Shown here: in pieces, positions 45,625 through 56,240 of the stretch | Layout of the letters: every line of letters begins with the position of its first letter | How positions within the stretch are numbered: position 1 is the first letter of the stretch | NCBI GenBank assembly: GCA_023388835.1 | Contig: JAEWFK010000156.1 | Location: forward strand, 4,596-68,595 | DNA from: Pseudomonadota bacterium | GTDB lineage: Bacteria > Pseudomonadota > Gammaproteobacteria > Burkholderiales > Burkholderiaceae_B | Direction of reading: 5' to 3' | Length of the DNA stretch: 64,000 bases | Position numbers and translations under genes: made by a program | The notes under the pieces: model-generated | The model's input: the letters and a program-made list of their open reading frames with translations, nothing else | Databases searched by the model: none | What the model was told of the DNA's origin: nothing

Positions 45625-46046
45625 TTGACACCTCCGATGCGGGGCGTGCAGAAACCCACCCAGACCGCCCCAATGGCGAGCACGGTCGTGATCACCGACA
45701 GAATTGGAGCCGCAGGCATGATGGCCCAGGCGTCCCGCGCATGCATGAGTGCATTCAGGAAGCCGACCACCCAGGTCACGAGCAGAATCAGGAAATAAAG
45801 CGCCGCGCCCCTTACCCGGCGTAGGCGGATGAGGTCGACAAGGGCGAGAACCAGCGTGATTCCGGTAAAGACCAGCCCACCGACGATGAACCACGATGCA
45901 AAGTTCGACCACTGAATTTCAAAACTCGAAGCATAGGCCCAGTCGCTCAGCGCCGCCCCTAGAAACCACGGGACGATTCCGGCCAACAAAATGGCATGAA
46001 AAGGGTGAATAGCCTCTGAATATCTGCGTTCAATTATGACGGCCAT
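45621..46046 (-). CDS. DUF2231 membrane protein
   Basis: A 141-residue inner-membrane protein with four hydrophobic segments and a conserved N-terminal IHPFHAILLAG region. GGAGG precedes ATG 46046; the frame is open further but unrelated. The function is unknown. It overlaps the propeller lipoprotein gene by 4 bases and is commonly encoded beside sorbosone dehydrogenase-like proteins, so it may supply electrons or membrane anchoring for that protein. Confidence 0.8.
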   Translation of the reverse strand: MAVIIERRYSEAIHPFHAILLAGIVPWFLGAALSDWAYASSFEIQWSNFASWFIVGGLVFTGITLVLALVDLIRLRRVRGAALYFLILLVTWVVGFLNALMHARDAWAIMPAAPILSVITTVLAIGAVWVGFCTPRIGGVK

Positions 46047-46172
46047 GTGTTTTTCCTCCTTCGCGGATGGATCGGGCGCGTGAATGCGACGGGAAGCTGC
46101 GGCAAGTCGCATGCCGCGCGCAATCATCATGCAGTCGGGCACGCCGTCATCCGTGGGCCGGTCCCCTGCCCG

Positions 46173-46703
46173 CTATTCGGCCGGGTAACGCACCCTGCCA
46201 TCATCCTCCACCACCGCAGAACGCGTGAGCTGCGCAGCTTCGACGCGTCCAGCGCCCATGATGTGCATGACTTCAAAGCCGCGCGCCAACAGGTGATCGG
46301 CCACGATGCGGCGATGACAGCGCCACCACACCGCTTCTGCACACATGATTGCGCAGCGCCGATGGCGGCCACACTCTATAAGCTGCCTGAGGCCCTGTTC
46401 GAAGTCCGACGACATCGCGTAGTCGGCGTAGTTGTGAAAGCTTGCGTTTTCCCAGAAGGCGTTTTCGTCCGCGTTCACGGTCTTTGACTTGCCCCGCAAT
46501 CCCCCTAGCGCGGCAAGGTGCTCGTAACTGATCCCGATCGATTCCAATGCGTTGGGCATCGCGTCTGCATTGAACTGCGGATTGCTGCGTGAACGCGGCA
46601 CGGTCCGTACATCAACCAAATGATCGATACGTGACTGCTGCAACAGCGCTGCAAATGCGCCGAAATCACGATTGGAATGACCGATGGTGAAAAATGGGTT
46701 CAT
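46173..46703 (-). CDS. DUF488 family protein
   Basis: A 176-residue cytosolic protein with the family signature [13 protein letters not shown] at the start, [14 protein letters not shown], and [18 protein letters not shown] near the C-terminus. It has conserved His and Cys residues that suggest a catalytic or metal role, but no function is established. It is divergent from mutS. Confidence 0.85.
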   Translation of the reverse strand: MNPFFTIGHSNRDFGAFAALLQQSRIDHLVDVRTVPRSRSNPQFNADAMPNALESIGISYEHLAALGGLRGKSKTVNADENAFWENASFHNYADYAMSSDFEQGLRQLIECGRHRRCAIMCAEAVWWRCHRRIVADHLLARGFEVMHIMGAGRVEAAQLTRSAVVEDDGRVRYPAE

Positions 46704-46892
46704 GGCTCGCGCACCTTGGCCGGCACTGTGCCGGGGCCTTTTGCCAGTCAGCCGCCGACGCGGCCTCGCCCGGGGGAAGCAATAGCGAGACCCGACACGT
46801 TCCCATCAGAGCGCATCGATCGTACCGATTTTGACTCGGCCCCGATCCTTGAGAGAATGGCGGCTCCGCGCAAAGAAACACCAGCCGTCAAT

Positions 46893-49559
46893 ATGAGCGA
46901 CTCTGACCTGTCCAGACACACCCCCATGATGCAGCAGTATCACCGCCTTAAACGCGAGGCCGGCGAGCATCTGCTTTTCTACCGCATGGGCGATTTCTAC
47001 GAACTGTTTTACGAAGATGCCGAGCGCGGCGCGCGGCTGCTGAACCTGACCCTCGCAAAACGCGGCATGTCCAACGGCGCGCCGGTGCCGATGGCGGGCG
47101 TGCCCTTTCATTCTGTCGAAGGATATCTGGCGCGCTTGGTCGCGCAGGGCATATCAGTGGCCATCTGCGAGCAGGTGGGCGACCCGGCCACCAGCAAGGG
47201 GCCCGTCGATCGCCGGATCGTTCGCATCGTGACCCCGGGCACGCTGACCGACGACGCACTGTTGCCCAGCAAGTCTGATCGCATGATCGCCGCCGTCTGG
47301 ACACAGCGCAAGGGGCGCAGCGAGCGCTGCGGGCTGGCATGGATGAACGTGGCGAACGGTGAATTCCGTGTGACGGAGTGCGCCCCGGAGATGCTTGAAA
47401 CCGAGCTGCACCGGGTCGACCCCGCCGAACTGGTCTGCGCGGAGACCGCCCGTGATGCCCTGTCTTCCCGCGCCGCCCTCAGCCGCATTCCGGACTGGCA
47501 TTTTGAAGCGGACGGCGCCTGGCATGTGCTGCAGACGCATTTCGGCGTGGATACGGCGCAAGGCCTGGGCTTGGCCGACGTGCCGGTCGCCACCTGCGCG
47601 GCGGGGGCGCTGCTGCGCTACGTTGCTCGGACACAAAGCCAGGCGCTGAAGCACATCAATGGCATACAGGTGGACCACGGCGGCGAGTACGTCGTGCTGG
47701 ATCCCGTCACGCGACGCAATCTCGAACTGACGGACACCATCAGCGGGGATGACGGCCCCACTCTGTTTTCCGTGCTGGACCACTGCGCCACGCCCATGGG
47801 CAGCCGTCTGTTGCGGCGCTGGCTGCATCACCCCCTGCGCGGTCGGCCCGCCATATTGGCGCGGCAGAGCATCATCGCCACCCTGCTGTCGCCGCCGCCG
47901 GGCAATGGCCTGGATTCCGAGGACCCGCTCGACATCCTGCGCGGCAGTCTCAAACGCATACCGGATCTCGAACGCATCGCCACCCGCATTTCGCTGCGCT
48001 CGGTGCGACCGCGCGAACTCGCCAGCCTGCGTGACTGCCTTCAGCAACTTCCCGACATCATTCGATTCCTGACAGAGCGCTTTCCCGATGGCGCCTCCTT
48101 GCAGGCACTCGTTCGCGATCTCCACCTGGATCCGGAACTGGCCCTGCTTTTGGCACGTGCCATTGCCGAAGAGCCAGCGCTGCAAGTGCGCGACGGCGGC
48201 GTACTGGCGACCGGCTACGATGCTGAACTCGATGAACTGCGTCGTCTGGCGACCGACAGTGGCGAATTCCTCATGGAACTCGAAGCACGCGAGCGCGAAC
48301 GCAGTGGAATTCCCAATCTGCGGGTTGAATACAACCGCGTCCATGGCTTCTTCATCGAGGTTTCCCGTGGCCAGGCCGACAAGGTCCCTGATGATTACCG
48401 GCGGCGCCAGACGCTCAAAAATTCAGAACGCTACATCACTCCCGAACTGAAAGCATGGGAAGACAAGGTCCTCTCGGCGCAGGAACGCAGTCTGACACGC
48501 GAGAAGTGGCTGTTCGAACAAGTGTTGGACACGCTTGCCGCGCATGCAGCCGCCCTGGGCGGATGCGCCGCGGCGCTTGCCCGCGTTGACGCACTGGCGG
48601 CGCTTGCGGTGCACGCACGCGACAACGCTTGGGTAGCGCCTGAACTGACCGATGCACCAGAAATTCTGATCGAGGGCGGCCGACATCCCGTAGTGGAACG
48701 CAGCATCGAACGCTTCACGCCGAACGATTGCACGCTCGGCCCCACGCAACGCATGCTGCTCATCACGGGCCCCAACATGGGCGGCAAGTCGACCTATATG
48801 CGCCAGACCGCACTCATTGCCCTTCTGGCGCGCACGGGAAGCTTCGTGCCGGCGACGACCGCGCGCATCGGCGACATCGACCGTATCTTCACCCGTATCG
48901 GAGCCGGAGACGACTTGGCCGGCGGGCGCTCGACCTTCATGATGGAAATGACGGAGGCCGCCGGCATTCTGCAGGCGAGCACGGCGCACAGCCTGGTGCT
49001 GATGGACGAAATCGGGCGCGGCACTTCCACCTACGACGGCTTGGCGCTGGCCTGGGCCATTGCGCACCGGCTGCTGAATCACAATCAGGCGCTGACTCTC
49101 TTCGCGACCCACTATTTCGAACTGACCCGCCTGCCTTCCGAGGCACCCACGGCGGCCAACGTGCATTTGGCCGCGGCTGAATCCGCCAGCGGCATCGTCT
49201 TCCTGCATGAAGTGCGCTCCGGTCCGGCCAGTCGCAGCTACGGCATTCAGGTCGCCCAGCGGGCGGGCGTGCCAGCTGCGGTCATCCGTCATGCGAGCCG
49301 GGAACTATCCCGCCTCGAGGCCTTGGGTGTGACCGCCCCTCAACTGGACCTGTTTGGCTTTGTCCCGACCGACGATTCCTCACCGCCGCCTGATCATTCC
49401 GACGGACCGGCTGCCGGGTTTCCGGTTCAATCGGCTCCAGACATTGAACAGGCGCTGGCTGTGCGCGAGAGGTTGCGAGCTGTCGATCCCGACCAACTCA
49501 CCCCACGGGAAGCACTGGACCTGCTGTATGCGCTGCATGATGAGGCCCGCGCTGACTGA
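46893..49559 (+). CDS. mutS: DNA mismatch repair protein MutS
   Basis: An 888-residue mismatch-recognition ATPase. The N-terminal mismatch-binding domain has the Phe-x-Glu region [19 protein letters not shown]. The ABC ATPase has Walker [14 protein letters not shown], the Walker B region [12 protein letters not shown] and the signature [10 protein letters not shown]-terminal dimer tail follows. The start [20 protein letters not shown] at 46893 fits the family; in-frame upstream codons from 46677 do not. It recognises mismatches and recruits MutL, which is not in the window. Confidence 0.97.
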   Translation: MSDSDLSRHTPMMQQYHRLKREAGEHLLFYRMGDFYELFYEDAERGARLLNLTLAKRGMSNGAPVPMAGVPFHSVEGYLARLVAQGISVAICEQVGDPATSKGPVDRRIVRIVTPGTLTDDALLPSKSDRMIAAVWTQRKGRSERCGLAWMNVANGEFRVTECAPEMLETELHRVDPAELVCAETARDALSSRAALSRIPDWHFEADGAWHVLQTHFGVDTAQGLGLADVPVATCAAGALLRYVARTQSQALKHINGIQVDHGGEYVVLDPVTRRNLELTDTISGDDGPTLFSVLDHCATPMGSRLLRRWLHHPLRGRPAILARQSIIATLLSPPPGNGLDSEDPLDILRGSLKRIPDLERIATRISLRSVRPRELASLRDCLQQLPDIIRFLTERFPDGASLQALVRDLHLDPELALLLARAIAEEPALQVRDGGVLATGYDAELDELRRLATDSGEFLMELEARERERSGIPNLRVEYNRVHGFFIEVSRGQADKVPDDYRRRQTLKNSERYITPELKAWEDKVLSAQERSLTREKWLFEQVLDTLAAHAAALGGCAAALARVDALAALAVHARDNAWVAPELTDAPEILIEGGRHPVVERSIERFTPNDCTLGPTQRMLLITGPNMGGKSTYMRQTALIALLARTGSFVPATTARIGDIDRIFTRIGAGDDLAGGRSTFMMEMTEAAGILQASTAHSLVLMDEIGRGTSTYDGLALAWAIAHRLLNHNQALTLFATHYFELTRLPSEAPTAANVHLAAAESASGIVFLHEVRSGPASRSYGIQVAQRAGVPAAVIRHASRELSRLEALGVTAPQLDLFGFVPTDDSSPPPDHSDGPAAGFPVQSAPDIEQALAVRERLRAVDPDQLTPREALDLLYALHDEARAD

Positions 49560-49612
49560 TCGGCGAGCGCTGGTTAGCCGGAATCCAGGCGCCAGTCGCG
49601 GATAGCCGAGCA

Positions 49613-50500
49613 TCATCCGGTCTTGGTCGCCTTTGCAGGGGCTTCGACTTCCGACTCACGCCGCAGCAATTCGCGTTTGCGTTCCACGCCCCAGCGATAC
49701 CCGGAGATATCTCCGTCACGCCGCAGGACACGGTGGCAGGGTATCGCCACGGCAAGACGGTTTGCCCCGCAGGCCCGCGCCACCGCGCGCACCGCCGCGG
49801 GCTCGCCGATGCGCTGTGCAATGTCGGTATAGCTGGCCGTGGCTCCGGGCGGAATCTCCCGCAGCGCCCGCCACACCCGTTCCTGGAACGCTGTGCCGCG
49901 CACATCGAGCGGCAGGTTCAGGCCTAGGGCGGGGACCTCGACAAAGCCGATGACCTGAGCCACAAGCCGTTCGAACTCGGCGTCGCCGCCTATGAAATGC
50001 GCCTTGGCGAACTGATCCTGCAGCTCCCGAAGCAGAAGCTCAGGGTCCTCACCCAGCAAAATGGCGCAAATACCCCGGTCGCTCTGGGCGACCAGAATCG
50101 CGCCGAGCGAGCATTGGCCGACGGCGAAGCGGATCGCGGTTCCGGCCCCGCCAGCCCGATAATCGCCGGGCCGCATGCCCAGCAGCTGGTCTGCCGCTTC
50201 ATAGAAACGGCTATTCGAATTGAAGCCCGCGTCGTATATGGCATCGGTCACCGTCCCAGCCCGCGTGCTCAAGCCTTCACGCAGCTTTCGCGCGCGATGA
50301 GCCGAAGCATAGGCCTTGGGCGTAAGACCCGTCTCGGATTTGAACACCCGATGGAAGTGATAAGGACTCATGCCGACCGCCGCGGCGAGTTCATTGAGTG
50401 TCGGCGGCGCGTGTGAAGTCGCGATCAGTCGACAAGCCATGGCCACCCGCCCAGCGCGGTCGGTGGCATAGGGCGACGGAAGACTGCGTGCGTTGCTCAT
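49613..50500 (-). CDS. AraC DNA-binding domain fused to O6-methylguanine-DNA methyltransferase (Ada without N-terminal zinc domain)
   Basis: A 295-residue protein. An AraC-type helix-turn-helix (about 15-105; FHRVFKSETGLTPKAYASAHRARKLR) is joined to a methyltransferase domain (about 110-285) with the active cysteine in PCHRVL and the RAVARACGANRLAVAIPC region. The Ada N-terminal zinc domain that senses methylphosphotriesters is missing, so it should repair O6-alkylguanine, but its switch as an activator is unclear. AlkB is the next gene on the same strand side. Start at ATG 50500. Confidence 0.87.
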   Translation of the reverse strand: MSNARSLPSPYATDRAGRVAMACRLIATSHAPPTLNELAAAVGMSPYHFHRVFKSETGLTPKAYASAHRARKLREGLSTRAGTVTDAIYDAGFNSNSRFYEAADQLLGMRPGDYRAGGAGTAIRFAVGQCSLGAILVAQSDRGICAILLGEDPELLLRELQDQFAKAHFIGGDAEFERLVAQVIGFVEVPALGLNLPLDVRGTAFQERVWRALREIPPGATASYTDIAQRIGEPAAVRAVARACGANRLAVAIPCHRVLRRDGDISGYRWGVERKRELLRRESEVEAPAKATKTG

Positions 50501-50621
50501 GACGAACATCCAGAAATGACCGAGTACGTAGCCAGCATAAGCGCGGGCGAGGCGGTGGAAACTCCGAAACTTGCGGTGTATTCCACCCGTCCGCCGTGCG
50601 AGGTCCAAGGCGGTATTGTGC

Positions 50622-51269
50622 TCACCCCGCCTTACGGAAGGTGAAATTGATTCTCTGGCAGCCCATTGAAGGATGCGGGGGGCCCTTCAGCGGCATGATG
50701 CCGTGGTAGCGCAACCTGTCTTCCCCGCCCCACACCGCGACGTCACCATGCTCAAGCGGTATTTTCACCGCCTTGTCTGTCCGGGCATGTCCGCCGAACA
50801 GAAATACGGCGGTCATCCCCAGGGAGACCGACACAATGGGCGCGGCGAAATCGCGTTCATTCTTGTCCTGGTGCAGTGACAGCCGGGAACCGGGCGCATA
50901 GCGGTTGACCAGACAGGCATCAGGCTCGAAGCCGCGAAATCCGGCTTGTGCTGCAGCGGCTTCTGCCAGGCACGCAAATACCTCCGGCATGGCCGGCCAT
51001 GTCTCGCCGGTGTCAGGGTCCAAGGCACTGTAACGATAGCCTCGGCGATCACTTGTCCAGCCCAGTGCACCGCAATTGGTCAGGGCCACCGACATGGTGA
51101 AGCCACCCGGGGTCACCATATGCCGGAACGGCGCTGACTGCTCGATGGCGGCGACGGCTGCGAGCAGCTCACTGGCCCAGGGCAAGGCAAAGCCGCGCAA
51201 CAGATAGGCGCTTTCACCTAGGCGTACCGTTCGCTCGGCTGATTCGTTGAAAAGATTCAGATTGCTCAT
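50622..51269 (-). CDS. alkB: Alpha-ketoglutarate-dependent DNA dioxygenase AlkB
   Basis: A 215-residue Fe(II)/2-oxoglutarate dioxygenase that oxidatively removes alkyl groups from 1-methyladenine and 3-methylcytosine. The iron motif H-x-D (LHQDKNE), the distal His in YHGI and the 2-oxoglutarate-binding Arg in RINFTFR are present. The YAPGSRLSLH segment is typical. It is transcribed toward the AraC-methyltransferase gene, 121 bases from that start, so the two probably form a repair unit. It is divergent from the ROXA-like gene. Confidence 0.92.
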   Translation of the reverse strand: MSNLNLFNESAERTVRLGESAYLLRGFALPWASELLAAVAAIEQSAPFRHMVTPGGFTMSVALTNCGALGWTSDRRGYRYSALDPDTGETWPAMPEVFACLAEAAAAQAGFRGFEPDACLVNRYAPGSRLSLHQDKNERDFAAPIVSVSLGMTAVFLFGGHARTDKAVKIPLEHGDVAVWGGEDRLRYHGIMPLKGPPHPSMGCQRINFTFRKAG

Positions 51270-51379
51270 GATGTTGCGCAGAGGTACGCCCAGCCATGTT
51301 TGCTACACTCCTTTCACCGCAGGATATGCCGCCATGGCGGCATTATCCGCTACTCGACGTACAAGAGCAGAATAGCATC

Positions 51380-52570
51380 ATGGATATCGACCAGCCACTT
51401 CCCCTCCTCGGCGGGCTGACCCCGCGCGAATTCATGAGCGACTACTGGCAACAGCGCCCTTTGTTGATCCGCCAGGCGATCCCCGGCTACAAGCCCGACC
51501 TGAGTCCGGCCGACATCCGGAAGCTGGTGAAGCGCGAGGAAGTCGAGTCCAGGATGATCTGGCAGGATGAAAACGGCTGGAACATGGAAAGCGGCCCCTT
51601 CGCCCGGCTTCCGTCCGCTCGACAGGAAGGCTGGACGGTACTGGCTCAGGGTGTGGATCTGCACGATGACGGCATGGCCGAACTCATGCGCCGGTTCCGC
51701 TTCATTTCGGATGCGCGGCTCGATGACCTGATGATCAGTGTTGCCACCAAGGGCGGCGGCGTGGGGCCGCACTTCGACAGCTACGACGTCTTCCTTCTGC
51801 AAGGCTTCGGAAGACGGCGCTGGCGCATCAGCCAGCAGAGCGACCTTGAGCTGGTTCCAGACCTGCCTTGCAAGATTCTCCAGCGTTTCGAAGCCGAACA
51901 GGAATTCGTGCTCGAGCCCGGCGACATGCTGTATCTCCCCCCGCATGTTGCGCACGATGGGACCGCCGAAACCCATAACTGCATGACGATTTCCATTGGC
52001 TTTCGCGCACCGACCCACGGAGCGCTCGCCTACGGCATGCTCCATGCCATGTCCGATCAGCTCATGGCCAACCTGGGAAATGACAGTGGTTTGTACGCCA
52101 AGCCCGTAATCGCAGGACCCGTGCTGGATGAAACTTACAAGGACCCCGGCACCCCCGCTACCCGCAGGCCTGCGGAACTACCCGATGCGATGCTCGATAC
52201 CGCGATCGCCGCCGCGCGCAAGCTGCGCTTTCGCCGCAAGCTGGCCGCACGATTCCTGGGGCAATGGCTCACCGAAATTCCGGACAATGCGTATTTCGTG
52301 CCAGGCGACGACTTGCTGCCGGACGACGAGCCCCTTCCGGCCGCAGGCCGCTTGGTGCTGGATCGCTGCACCCGCATGATGTACCGCGGCAAGGAGCTAT
52401 ACATCAACGGCGAGGTCGCGCCCATCAAGGCGAACCGCCGTATGCGCCAGCTGGCCGACGAGCGTTCGCTTGCCTGCTCGCCAGCGCTGCTGAATGCACT
52501 GAAGGAAGAAGAGGAAACCGCGCTGCGCGACTGGGTAGCCGAAGGCTGGCTACATTACCAGGACAGCTGA
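51380..52570 (+). CDS. Ribosomal oxygenase-like JmjC protein (YcfD/RoxA family)
   Basis: A 396-residue Fe(II)/2-oxoglutarate dioxygenase. The facial-triad start H131-F-D133 lies in PHFDSYDVFLLQG, and the third ligand region is in PPHVAHDG. The JmjC core is followed by a dimerisation/winged part. E. coli YcfD hydroxylates Arg81 of ribosomal protein L16. This length and the LLGGLTPREFMSDYWQQRPLLIRQA start fit that subfamily. The start at 51380 is chosen by family; the frame extends upstream to 51296. Confidence 0.88.
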   Translation: MDIDQPLPLLGGLTPREFMSDYWQQRPLLIRQAIPGYKPDLSPADIRKLVKREEVESRMIWQDENGWNMESGPFARLPSARQEGWTVLAQGVDLHDDGMAELMRRFRFISDARLDDLMISVATKGGGVGPHFDSYDVFLLQGFGRRRWRISQQSDLELVPDLPCKILQRFEAEQEFVLEPGDMLYLPPHVAHDGTAETHNCMTISIGFRAPTHGALAYGMLHAMSDQLMANLGNDSGLYAKPVIAGPVLDETYKDPGTPATRRPAELPDAMLDTAIAAARKLRFRRKLAARFLGQWLTEIPDNAYFVPGDDLLPDDEPLPAAGRLVLDRCTRMMYRGKELYINGEVAPIKANRRMRQLADERSLACSPALLNALKEEEETALRDWVAEGWLHYQDS

Positions 52571-52602
52571 AGACAGAGGCAGCCCCCGGCTACAGTGATA
52601 AT

Positions 52603-52645
52603 TCGAGCCGAAGACTGAGCGATGACTCGGGCCGAAGACTGAGCG
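52603..52645 (+). repeat. 24-bp period direct repeat upstream of the terminator
   Basis: GCCGAAGACTGAGCG occurs exactly at 52607-52621 and 52631-52645; flanking bases extend the match to 19 of 21. The second copy enters the hairpin of the following terminator. Confidence 0.7.
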
Positions 52646-52671
52646 CCCCGTTCAAGGGAACGAGGCGCTCA
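52640..52671. terminator. Hairpin terminator between convergent genes
   Basis: TGAGCGCC pairs with GGCGCTCA around an inner CGTTC/GAACG helix. It lies between the ROXA-like gene (plus) and bamC (minus). There is no long T-run, so efficiency is uncertain. Confidence 0.6.
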
Positions 52672-52690
52672 GCCTGGCCTCCGCCAGCCA

Positions 52691-53821
52691 TCAGTCGGCG
52701 GTCATGTGGTCGGCCAATACGGCCAGAATGCGCTTCGCAGTTGCGTCTTCCTGCACCACGCCGTTCTGATCGCGCACCGAGACGACCGAACTACCGCCCT
52801 GCTCTTGAACGTTGATGCGGTAGGCAACCGGCTCCGCAGTGTTTTTGCCACCAAAAATGCGACCGAAGAAGTTCTGCTGTTCGATCTTCTCGCCCAGGTC
52901 GGAATCCAGGTACCGGATGTAGTAATCGCCTTGCGAACGATCGCGGTCTTCGACGGAGAAGCCCGCCGAGTCAATCGCGACTCCAACCCGGCGCCATGCG
53001 CGATCGAAGGACTCTGCCAGAACCAGCGCGGTGCGATCCGGCGCAGCTTCGACGGAGGGACGCGTATCGACCTTTTCGGCCTGCGCCACCAGGCCCGAAG
53101 CGGTCTGGACATCCGTACCGAGGAACACCATCAGGCGCGCCAGCATTGCCGCGTTCAGACCGGGGTCTTCGTCGCCGTAAACCCAGCGGAACGCTGCCCC
53201 GTCAACGGTGGGCTGCTCGTACATGTGTTGGTGGCTGATGTAGATTTCGCTGCGAGTGTCGCTGACGCGTTCCAGCCGCATGCGGAAGCGTTCGCGTTCT
53301 CCGCTGTCGAAGACCTGATCGATAATGGCGCCCAGCGCGGAACGAATCCAGCCTTCGGGAATCTTAGCGCGGTTCTCGGCCCAGTCGGTTTCGATCAGAC
53401 CCGTGCGGGGATCCTCGGACTGGATGGTAAAGCCTTGTTCATTCCAGAATTCAAGCAGCTGCGGGTAGATCTGTTCCACGGGACGATCTACCACCAGCCA
53501 GCGCAAGTCGCCATCGCGGCGGACTTCAATGCCGGCCTGCTGAGGCAGTACCTGACTCTGCCCGACGACCGGCCTCTCGGATTGTGCGGCAGCATACTCG
53601 GAGAAGGTGGTGACGCCTTCCGGAGCGGTGTAACGGGCGTCGCGATTGGCCTGGGTGAGGTCGGGGGGGATGCTCAGCGGATCGCCGGCCACCGTACTCT
53701 TGTAGTCGACCGGTTCCTCAAGGCCCAAGGCTTGATTCATGGTCGAACAACCGGACAGCAGCAGTGCGCTCAGGCCGATTGCCGACCCGATCCTGCATGT
53801 CTTCTTGAAGTGAATGATCAT
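52691..53821 (-). CDS. bamC: Outer-membrane protein assembly factor BamC
   Basis: A 376-residue lipoprotein. The lipobox LLSGC (C25) fixes the start at ATG 53821. Two helix-grip domains follow (about 120-225 and 250-365), with the family segments LRWLVVDRPVEQIYPQLLEFWNEQGF and YYIRYLDSDLGEKIEQQNFFGRIFGGK. It belongs to the BAM complex that inserts beta-barrel proteins. It follows dapA by 2 bases on the same strand, the same order as in E. coli. Confidence 0.93.
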   Translation of the reverse strand: MIIHFKKTCRIGSAIGLSALLLSGCSTMNQALGLEEPVDYKSTVAGDPLSIPPDLTQANRDARYTAPEGVTTFSEYAAAQSERPVVGQSQVLPQQAGIEVRRDGDLRWLVVDRPVEQIYPQLLEFWNEQGFTIQSEDPRTGLIETDWAENRAKIPEGWIRSALGAIIDQVFDSGERERFRMRLERVSDTRSEIYISHQHMYEQPTVDGAAFRWVYGDEDPGLNAAMLARLMVFLGTDVQTASGLVAQAEKVDTRPSVEAAPDRTALVLAESFDRAWRRVGVAIDSAGFSVEDRDRSQGDYYIRYLDSDLGEKIEQQNFFGRIFGGKNTAEPVAYRINVQEQGGSSVVSVRDQNGVVQEDATAKRILAVLADHMTAD

Positions 53822-53823
53822 GT

Positions 53824-54726
53824 TCAGAGTAAACCTGCTTCTTTCAGGGAAGTGCGGATGAGGTCGTGATGCTGCGAAGACAGCGGTACCAAAGGCAGCC
53901 GATAGCCCAATTCGGTCAGACCGAGTTCGGCCACCGCCCACTTTACGGGGATCGGGTTGGCCTCGACGAACAGCACTTTGTTCAGCTGCGCGAGCCGCGC
54001 GTTGAGTTCTCTTGTACGTGCGACGTCTCCCGCGATGGCGGCCGAGCACAGGTCGTGCATTAGCCGTGGGGCAACGTTGGCCGTCACGGAAATGTTGCCA
54101 CGCCCCCCCAATAGCATCAGCGCGGCAGCCGTCGGGTCGTCACCACTGATCACAAGAAAGTCTTCAGGGGCGTCGCGCAGCAACAGGCCGGCGCGAGCCA
54201 TGTCGCCGGTGGCGTCCTTGATACCGATGATGTTAGGGATCTGCGCCAGCCGCAAGACGGTCTCGTTGGAGAGATCGGCCACACAGCGGCCCGGAACGTT
54301 GTACAGAATCATCGGCAGGTCGACGCTTTCGGCGACCTTGCGGAAGTGCTGGTACAAGCCTTCCTGAGTGGGGCGATTGTAGTAAGGCACAACCGACAAA
54401 CCCGCTTGCGCGCCATGATTCTTGGCGTCGCGTGTGAGTTCGATGGCTTCCGCCGTGGAATTTCCGCCCGTGCCGGCGATGACGGGAATGCGTCCTGCGG
54501 CATGTTCGACGGCGACGCGGATGAGCTCGGCGTGCTCCTCGAAGTCGACCGTGGGCGATTCACCCGAGGTCCCGACCACCACCAAAGCGTCGGTGCCTTC
54601 GCTGACGTGCCAGTCGATGAGCTTTCGGAATGCGTCGAGATCAAGACTTCCGTCCGGGTGCATGGGCGTGATCAGGGCCACCATGCTGCCCTGGAACATG
54701 GGAATCGAGGAATCCGTGCTTGCCAT
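53824..54726 (-). CDS. dapA: 4-hydroxy-tetrahydrodipicolinate synthase
   Basis: A 300-residue TIM-barrel class I aldolase. The Schiff-base lysine is K170 (GIKDATG); Y142 (LYNVPGR) and T53/T54-type residues in [10 protein letters not shown] support the catalytic triad. It condenses pyruvate and aspartate semialdehyde toward lysine/diaminopimelate. It sits next to bamC. lysC (12.8-14.1 kb) encodes an earlier step of the same route. Confidence 0.96.
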   Translation of the reverse strand: MASTDSSIPMFQGSMVALITPMHPDGSLDLDAFRKLIDWHVSEGTDALVVVGTSGESPTVDFEEHAELIRVAVEHAAGRIPVIAGTGGNSTAEAIELTRDAKNHGAQAGLSVVPYYNRPTQEGLYQHFRKVAESVDLPMILYNVPGRCVADLSNETVLRLAQIPNIIGIKDATGDMARAGLLLRDAPEDFLVISGDDPTAAALMLLGGRGNISVTANVAPRLMHDLCSAAIAGDVARTRELNARLAQLNKVLFVEANPIPVKWAVAELGLTELGYRLPLVPLSSQHHDLIRTSLKEAGLL

Positions 54727-54818
54727 TTTTCAGTTGATCTCCACTAACGCATCGGCCCGCCGTATGGACGCGCGAAACCGAACCTAACACGCAAGTTTAC
54801 TCGTATTGGCCGTGAAGT

Positions 54819-55469
54819 TTACAAAAACCACTCGATGATCGCGCGGCCGAGGAAAAGGAAGGGCTCCAGCAGGAACCAGAGCATACCGGTCAGCATCAGG
54901 ATGATCAGAATCACGATGCCGTAGGGCTCGATACGCGAATACTGGTAGGCAAGCCGGTTGGGCAAGAGACTGCATACGATGCGCCCGCCATCGAGCGGTG
55001 GCAGCGGCACCAGATTCAAGGCCATGAGGATGAGGTTCACCTGCACCCCCGCGATGGCCATGCGTGCCCAGAAATCGCTTGCCGAGGCGCCGCCTTCCGC
55101 CAGCAGGCGCAGGCTGATGGCCCAAATCACGGCCATCACGAGATTGGAGGCCGGGCCGGCCAGCGCCACCCATGCCATGTCCCGCTTGGGATTGCGCAGG
55201 CGGCTCCAATCGACCGGAACCGGCTTGGCCCAGCCGAATAGCAGACCGCCTCCACCAAGCATCTTCGTGGAAAACAGCAGTACCAGGGGCACCACGATGG
55301 TGCCCACCGGATCGATGTGGCGCAAGGGGTTCAGGCTGATGCGTCCAGCCTGCCAGGCGGTGGGGTCGCCGAACATGCGTGCTACGTAGCCATGTGCGGC
55401 TTCATGCAAGGTAATGCCGAAAAGGACGGGAAGCGCATAGACCGTGATCGCCTGGATGAGTTCCGACAT
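54819..55469 (-). CDS. Site-2 protease family (M50B) intramembrane metalloprotease
   Basis: A 216-residue membrane protein. The zinc motif HEAAHG lies in the first helix region, and the second metal site is NLVPLPPLDGG. It has about five or six hydrophobic segments and no PDZ domain, unlike RseP, so it belongs to the short rhomboid-like Rip/SpoIVFB-type branch. The target is unknown. It is 12 bases downstream of the Sua5/YciO gene. Confidence 0.88.
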   Translation of the reverse strand: MSELIQAITVYALPVLFGITLHEAAHGYVARMFGDPTAWQAGRISLNPLRHIDPVGTIVVPLVLLFSTKMLGGGGLLFGWAKPVPVDWSRLRNPKRDMAWVALAGPASNLVMAVIWAISLRLLAEGGASASDFWARMAIAGVQVNLILMALNLVPLPPLDGGRIVCSLLPNRLAYQYSRIEPYGIVILIILMLTGMLWFLLEPFLFLGRAIIEWFL

Positions 55470-55481
55470 GCGAGGCCCGGG

Positions 55482-56108
55482 TCAGTCCAGCCCGACGGCG
55501 GCGAGATTCCCCTGACCGCGGCGCAAGACCTCTGGGAGCGGCCCCGTGAGATCGATGACGGTCGTGGGCGCCAGGGAGCAGGCGCCGCCATCCACGACGG
55601 CGGCCAGTTCGTTGCCGTAGCGCTGGAAAATGTCCTGTGCGTCGTTCAGTGGCTGCTCTTCGCCCTTGGGGATGAGTGTGGTCGACACGAGCGGCGTTCC
55701 CGCAGCTTCCAGGAAGGCCAAGGTGATGCGGTGATCGGGCACGCGGATGCCTATGGTCTTACGCGACGGGTGTGAGACCCGGCGGGGCACTTCTTTGGTT
55801 GCCTCAAGGATGAACGTGTAGGAGCCCGGTGTAGCAAGCTTCAGGAAACGGTATTGACGATTGTCGACACGCGCAAAGTGGCTGATTTCTGCAAGATCGC
55901 GGCATAACAGGGTCAGATGGTGGCGTTCATCCAACCCGCGTAGGCGCCTGAGCGCGTCGGCGGCGGATTTATCATCCAGCCGTGCCACCACGGCATAACT
56001 CGAATCTGTTGGGATGGCCACCAAACCGCCTTCGGCCAGAAGCTGGCCGGCTTGGGTGAGCAGCCGTGACTGCGGGTTCTCTGGGTGTACGACGAAGAGT
56101 TGAGCCAT
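55482..56108 (-). CDS. Sua5/YciO/YrdC family protein (threonylcarbamoyl-AMP synthase-like)
   Basis: A 208-residue protein with the fold signature LAEGGLVAIPTDSSYAVVARLDD, the PGSYTFILEA segment and IGIRVPDH. The relatives TsaC/Sua5 make threonylcarbamoyl-AMP for t6A in tRNA; YciO has a similar fold with weaker activity. This sequence (KTIGIRVPDHRITLAFLEAAGTPLVSTTL) fits the YciO branch as I recall it. Dedicated TsaC assignment is not possible. Confidence 0.85.
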   Translation of the reverse strand: MAQLFVVHPENPQSRLLTQAGQLLAEGGLVAIPTDSSYAVVARLDDKSAADALRRLRGLDERHHLTLLCRDLAEISHFARVDNRQYRFLKLATPGSYTFILEATKEVPRRVSHPSRKTIGIRVPDHRITLAFLEAAGTPLVSTTLIPKGEEQPLNDAQDIFQRYGNELAAVVDGGACSLAPTTVIDLTGPLPEVLRRGQGNLAAVGLD

Positions 56109-56240
56109 TTAACATATCCTAACATTTTCATGGGTCAGTTTAAGGTCGCTCTGCGGCATGGGCAATGAAATTGCCGACCGGTCCTTCAAAGCTTTATTCG
56201 GACCGAGCAACCGCTACTCAGCAAACAGGGAGCCGCATCA

